Made by a program: the position numbers and the translations under genes
Shown here: in pieces, positions 63,867 through 64,000 of the stretch
How the letters are laid out: each line of letters opens with the position of its first letter
Numbering within the stretch: position 1 is the stretch's first letter
Assembly (NCBI GenBank): GCA_963768945.1
Contig: CAVYJW010000006.1
Coordinates: 977,299-1,041,298 of the forward strand
Reading direction: 5' to 3'
Length of the DNA: 64,000 nt
Source: RYN-230 sp963768945
Lineage (GTDB): Bacteria > Actinomycetota > Actinomycetes > Streptosporangiales > Streptosporangiaceae
The notes under the pieces: generated by a model
The model's input: the letters and a program-made list of their open reading frames with translations, nothing else
Told to the model about the DNA's origin: nothing
The model's database searches: none

Positions 63867-63903
63867 GCGTTGTGCTACCGCCCGTCGTGCGGGCGGCGAC
63901 CGC

Positions 63904-64000
63904 TTACCTGTTGTAGGAGCCGAAGTCGTACTCCTCCAGCGGGATCGCCTCACCGGAGCCCTGACCGAACGCGTAGCTCGGGGCCTCCTCGTAGGCGGTG
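63904..64000 (-). CDS. rpoC: DNA-directed RNA polymerase subunit beta' (3' end only)
   Basis: The last 31 residues and stop are present. The reverse complement reads EEAPSYAFGQGSGEAIPLEE, then YDFGSYNR, a typical actinobacterial RpoC ending. The gene continues past the window edge. The ordinary order is rpoB-rpoC-rpsL; here three genes are inserted before rpsL. Confidence 0.93.
   Translation of the reverse strand, partial: TAYEEAPSYAFGQGSGEAIPLEEYDFGSYNR

Overview
The window is high-GC DNA from an actinomycete. This is supported by the family content (GuaB3, an RsdA-type anti-sigma gene beside a SigD/ShbA-type sigma gene, a GroEL1-type chaperonin with a His-rich tail, an LpdA-type quinone reductase, an actinobacterial AccA with fused BCCP, DUF5313 and DUF1707 proteins). 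It is also supported by gene order: sigD-rsdA-guaB-guaB3, groES-groEL, tsaD-rimI-tsaB-tsaE-alr-nnr-acpS-glmM-rpsI-rplM-truA-rplQ-rpoA and the full spc/S10/str ribosomal block follow the order known from Mycobacterium and Streptomyces. I cannot name a genus; a Streptosporangiales-like organism fits the style.

Layout. 0-5.4 kb (+ strand): Ada/AlkA fusion and Ogt (alkylation repair), an acyl-CoA carboxylase alpha chain with fused BCCP, and a DUF5313 membrane protein. 5.6-13 kb: lpdA, a small AIG2/GGCT-like protein, a PH-domain membrane protein, an overlapping carboxylate-amine ligase/M20 amidohydrolase pair, and a B12-dependent mutase large subunit. 13-20 kb: a D-Ala-D-Ala carboxypeptidase whose 3' end looks frameshifted, trpS, then glpD, guaB3 and guaB. 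20-24.7 kb: SigD/ShbA-type sigma factor with its anti-sigma factor, a repeat-rich 0.8 kb intergenic region, and groEL/groES behind a CIRCE operator. 24.8-33.5 kb: the t6A-tRNA genes tsaD, tsaB and tsaE mixed with rimI, an alpha/beta hydrolase, alr, nnr and acpS, mostly with 4-nt overlaps. 33.5-40.5 kb: an AbiEi/DUF559-like protein, glmM, rpsI, rplM, a 662-aa Tyr-Pro-Gly repeat membrane protein and truA. 40.5-61.4 kb (all - strand): rplQ-rpoA-rpsD-rpsK-rpsM-rpmJ-infA, a DUF1707 gene, adk-secY, the spc and S10 operons, then tuf-fusA-rpsG-rpsL. 61.4-64 kb: an SDR oxidoreductase, a small membrane protein, a CsbD-like stress protein and the 3' end of rpoC.

Functionally this is mostly housekeeping: translation, purine synthesis, cell-wall precursor enzymes, tRNA modification and chaperones. 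Four things stand out. First, RpsL carries Arg at position 88, a classical streptomycin-resistance substitution site. Second, three genes (ogt, the carboxypeptidase, rplQ) show reading-frame breaks; the rplQ break interrupts an essential gene and is probably a sequence error unless confirmed. Third, short tandem arrays (15-24 bp, with a 42-bp one) are unusually abundant, both between genes and in frame inside genes. Fourth, two families of intergenic palindromes recur: one built on TTCGTGATCA and one on TAGCCCGGGGG. The canonical map gene between adk and infA is missing and its slot holds the DUF1707 gene. I saw no CRISPR array, insertion sequence, prophage, rRNA or tRNA gene. I did not find a clearly novel multi-gene system; the best candidates for something undescribed are the repeat families and the repeat-rich membrane and sigma/anti-sigma proteins.
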